From the NCBI GenBank assembly GCA_005882905.1, contig VBBG01000210.1:1-6620 (forward strand): DNA of 6,620 bases. The letters are read 5' to 3'. Below the pieces are notes generated by a model, which saw nothing but the letters and a program-made list of their open reading frames with translations, did not search any database and was not told the DNA's origin. The stretch's first letter is position 1. The number at the start of each line of letters is the position of its first letter. Below are positions 5,795 to 6,620 of the stretch, in pieces. The stretch is from Candidatus Bathyarchaeota archaeon (GTDB lineage Archaea > Thermoproteota > Bathyarchaeia > 40CM-2-53-6). The position numbers were made by a program, and so were the translations under genes.

Positions 5795-5809
5795 GGGTTC
5801 GAAGTGCTA

Positions 5810-5819
5810 AGGCCGGCCT
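5810..5819. promoter_or_regulatory. GC-rich palindrome at predicted start site, candidate operator
   Basis: AGGCCGGCCT is a perfect 10-bp palindrome placed where transcription of the RHH-like gene would begin, 16 nt before its TTG. Ribbon-helix-helix repressors bind short palindromes over their own promoters, so autoregulation fits. One 10-bp palindrome alone could be chance. Confidence 0.3.
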
Positions 5820-5834
5820 CTATCGGCGAAGACT

Positions 5835-5999
5835 TTGCCAAGCAATAAGACGAAGTTTATGCAGATGCTTGACTCTCCGACCTATCGTCTTCTCCAGAAG
5901 GAGGCGCGTGAGAGGGGCGCTTCAGTCCAGGAGCTACTTAGGGCTGTCATAATTCCAGACTGGCTTACGAAGAATAGGAATAGAGAAAAGGCCAAGTGA
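5835..5999 (+). CDS. Tiny ribbon-helix-helix-like protein (54 aa)
   Basis: The 54-residue product reads as a compact RHH (Arc/CopG-type) unit. The strand is NKTKFMQML (4-12), helix 1 is SPTYRLLQKEARERG (14-28), and helix 2 is SVQELLRAVIIPDWL (30-44), followed by a basic tail KNRNREKAK. The pattern of a polar strand, a helix rich in Glu/Lys/Arg, a G-A-S turn and a second helix beginning S-V-Q-E-L is typical of CopG-like DNA-binding proteins, which act as dimers with the strand in the major groove. I recall similar small proteins in other archaea but cannot search. The TTG at 5835 is chosen because it keeps the strand; the ATGs at 5859 and 5865 would delete most of it. The frame opens after TAA at 5808-5810. 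It diverges from the large surface-protein gene and converges, with a 2-nt gap, on the next gene. No toxin gene follows on its strand. Confidence 0.7.
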   Translation: MPSNKTKFMQMLDSPTYRLLQKEARERGASVQELLRAVIIPDWLTKNRNREKAK

Positions 6000-6001
6000 G
6001 A

Positions 6002-6400
6002 CTAGTCGAGCTGAGCAGCGGTCTGGGTCCCCGAGGGAGTCTCTTGAAGGTCCAGGCTGTCACTGCTTGGCAGAGGTTTCTTCAGGATTGTTTCAAGCGT
6101 CAGGACCTTTTTTTCCAGTTCAATTATCTTCTTGTGTTGGCCGAACAGCATTGAGATGAGTAGTGGTACTTCCTTGACGGGAGAGGCCATCGTGCTGGCA
6201 TAAGGCGCATAGAGCTTGCACTGGCCAAGGAGGTCGTGGAATACCAGCTTGTCTTCGACTCTGAGAAAGTCTTGGAATTTTTTCAATTTGGCGGTTTCTG
6301 CCTCCACAACCATCCGCCATGAAGGAATTGTTCTACCCGAGCCCAGAGCCCCCAAAGATTCGAAGTCCTGTTCGTAGGATGATAGCGCGGATAATAACAA
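6002..6400 (-). CDS. Hypothetical archaeal protein with C-terminal coiled coil
   Basis: A 132-residue, largely helical soluble protein. Visible parts are an N-terminal segment with SGRTIPSWRMVVEAE (21-35), a central LRVEDKLVFHDLLGQCKLYAPYAS (starting 46), a hydrophobic PLLISMLFGQHKKI (79-92), a short coiled coil IIELEKKVLTLETILKK (92-108) and a polar, Ser/Gln/Thr-rich tail. The middle pattern (LR-x-ED, a helix with F-x-x-LL, a Tyr/Ala stretch, then SMLF-x-x-x-K-x-I-x-x-LE) resembles an uncharacterised group of archaeal proteins I remember under names such as hypothetical protein; I would not assign a function. TTG 6400 is the first possible start in the open frame and has no clear ribosome site; later starts (TTG codon 17, ATG codon 30) are possible. 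Its stop lies 2 nt from that of the RHH-like gene, and it diverges from the truncated gene at the right edge over 51 nt. Confidence 0.72.
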   Translation of the reverse strand: MLLSALSSYEQDFESLGALGSGRTIPSWRMVVEAETAKLKKFQDFLRVEDKLVFHDLLGQCKLYAPYASTMASPVKEVPLLISMLFGQHKKIIELEKKVLTLETILKKPLPSSDSLDLQETPSGTQTAAQLD

Positions 6401-6437
6401 GAGGGTGACCAGTAAGTGAAGGTCGAGATGGAGACCC

Positions 6438-6442
6438 GGTGA
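6438..6442 (+). promoter_or_regulatory. Shine-Dalgarno site of the right-edge gene
   Basis: GGTGA nine nt before ATG 6452, the same core seen before the TTG gene at 4121. It supports the edge frame as a true gene start. Confidence 0.5.
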
Positions 6443-6451
6443 AAGTAGTTA

Positions 6452-6620
6452 ATGAATAGAGGCAGAACTAGCGGACTGGAGGCGAAGGATCCCTTCCTCA
6501 TCGATTACAAGGAGAATCTGGAAGAATTAGTCAAGGGAATGAAGCGTGTTGGAGGGAGCGGATTCCGGCTTCTGATTGTTGAGATGATTCGGTCACGCTG
6601 GATCAAGGATCGGAGGACGA
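6452..6620 (+). CDS. Hypothetical protein, 3' end outside window
   Basis: An open frame begins at ATG 6452 and runs off the right edge after 56 codons. The visible part starts MNRGRTSGLEAKDPFLIDYK, then ENLEELVKGMKRVGGSGFRL and LIVEMIRSRWIKDRRT; it is charged and helix-prone. An in-frame TAG at 6446-6448 rules out an earlier start, and GGTGA at 6438-6442 gives a plausible ribosome site. No family is recognised from this fragment. It is divergent from the hypothetical gene at 6002-6400 over a 51-nt spacer, so the two may share regulation. Confidence 0.6.
   Translation, partial: MNRGRTSGLEAKDPFLIDYKENLEELVKGMKRVGGSGFRLLIVEMIRSRWIKDRRT

Noticed and set aside
5758..5803. Two TTCGAA sites 40 bp apart in the divergent spacer
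   Set aside because: A 6-bp palindrome seen twice is weak, and the same hexamer occurs elsewhere (for example 6359-6364) inside a gene, so I do not call an operator.
5793..5806. GGGTTCGAAG resembling a tRNA T-loop
   Set aside because: Position 61 is not C, the flanking bases do not pair as a T-stem and no acceptor, D or anticodon arms fit. No tRNA was found in the window.
6283..6501. 72-codon minus-strand frame spanning the right divergent spacer
   Set aside because: It overlaps both the 6002-6400 gene and the start of the edge gene, and its product has no recognisable features.
1..6620. CRISPR array, insertion sequence, toxin-antitoxin or defence operon
   Set aside because: I see no regularly spaced repeats, terminal inverted repeats, transposase motifs or toxin partner next to the RHH-like gene.

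Overview
This window is archaeal. The uS12 protein is the long archaeal/eukaryal form, several genes appear to start at TTG or GTG, and Shine-Dalgarno signals read GGAGGT or GGTGA about 7-9 nt from starts. Candidate promoters are TATA-like boxes, and the most terminator-like sites are T-tracts. Base composition is near 50% GC. The gene set (uS12, AN1 finger, small zinc ribbons, GcvT, an Ost3/Ost6-like membrane protein) fits a TACK-type archaeon such as a Bathyarchaeia or Nitrososphaeria lineage. That placement is inference; I cannot run a phylogeny.

Layout, left to right. Positions 1-282 hold no convincing gene but carry a series of T-tracts, then the leader of rpsL (283-720, +). A 49-codon AN1-type zinc-finger gene (865-1014, +), easily missed because it is short and starts with TTG, converges on gcvT (1069-2265, -). 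gcvT follows a small zinc-ribbon gene (2315-2578, -), probably in one operon. Diverging from that operon is a three-helix membrane protein that looks like the membrane part of Ost3/Ost6 (2653-3093, +). It converges within 11 nt on a 60-residue zinc-ribbon gene (3105-3287, -).

Next come two surface-type proteins on the minus strand. One is a double zinc ribbon + membrane helix + cysteine-rich ectodomain protein (3381-4121). The other is a large secreted, C-terminally anchored protein with eight N-glycosylation sequons and a Gly/Ser-rich stalk (4298-5698). A 136-nt divergent spacer separates the latter from a tiny ribbon-helix-helix-like gene (5835-5999, +), whose upstream region has a TATA-like box and a 10-bp palindrome. 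That gene converges, 2 nt apart, on a conserved-looking hypothetical gene (6002-6400, -). A truncated hypothetical gene (6452 onward, +) runs off the right edge.

No dedicated multi-gene system such as defence, CRISPR or a mobile element is visible. The most interesting threads are the Ost3/6-like protein close to a sequon-rich surface protein, four separate small zinc-binding proteins in 3.3 kb, the RHH-like gene with a possible self-operator, and uS12 standing apart from the usual uS7 neighbour.
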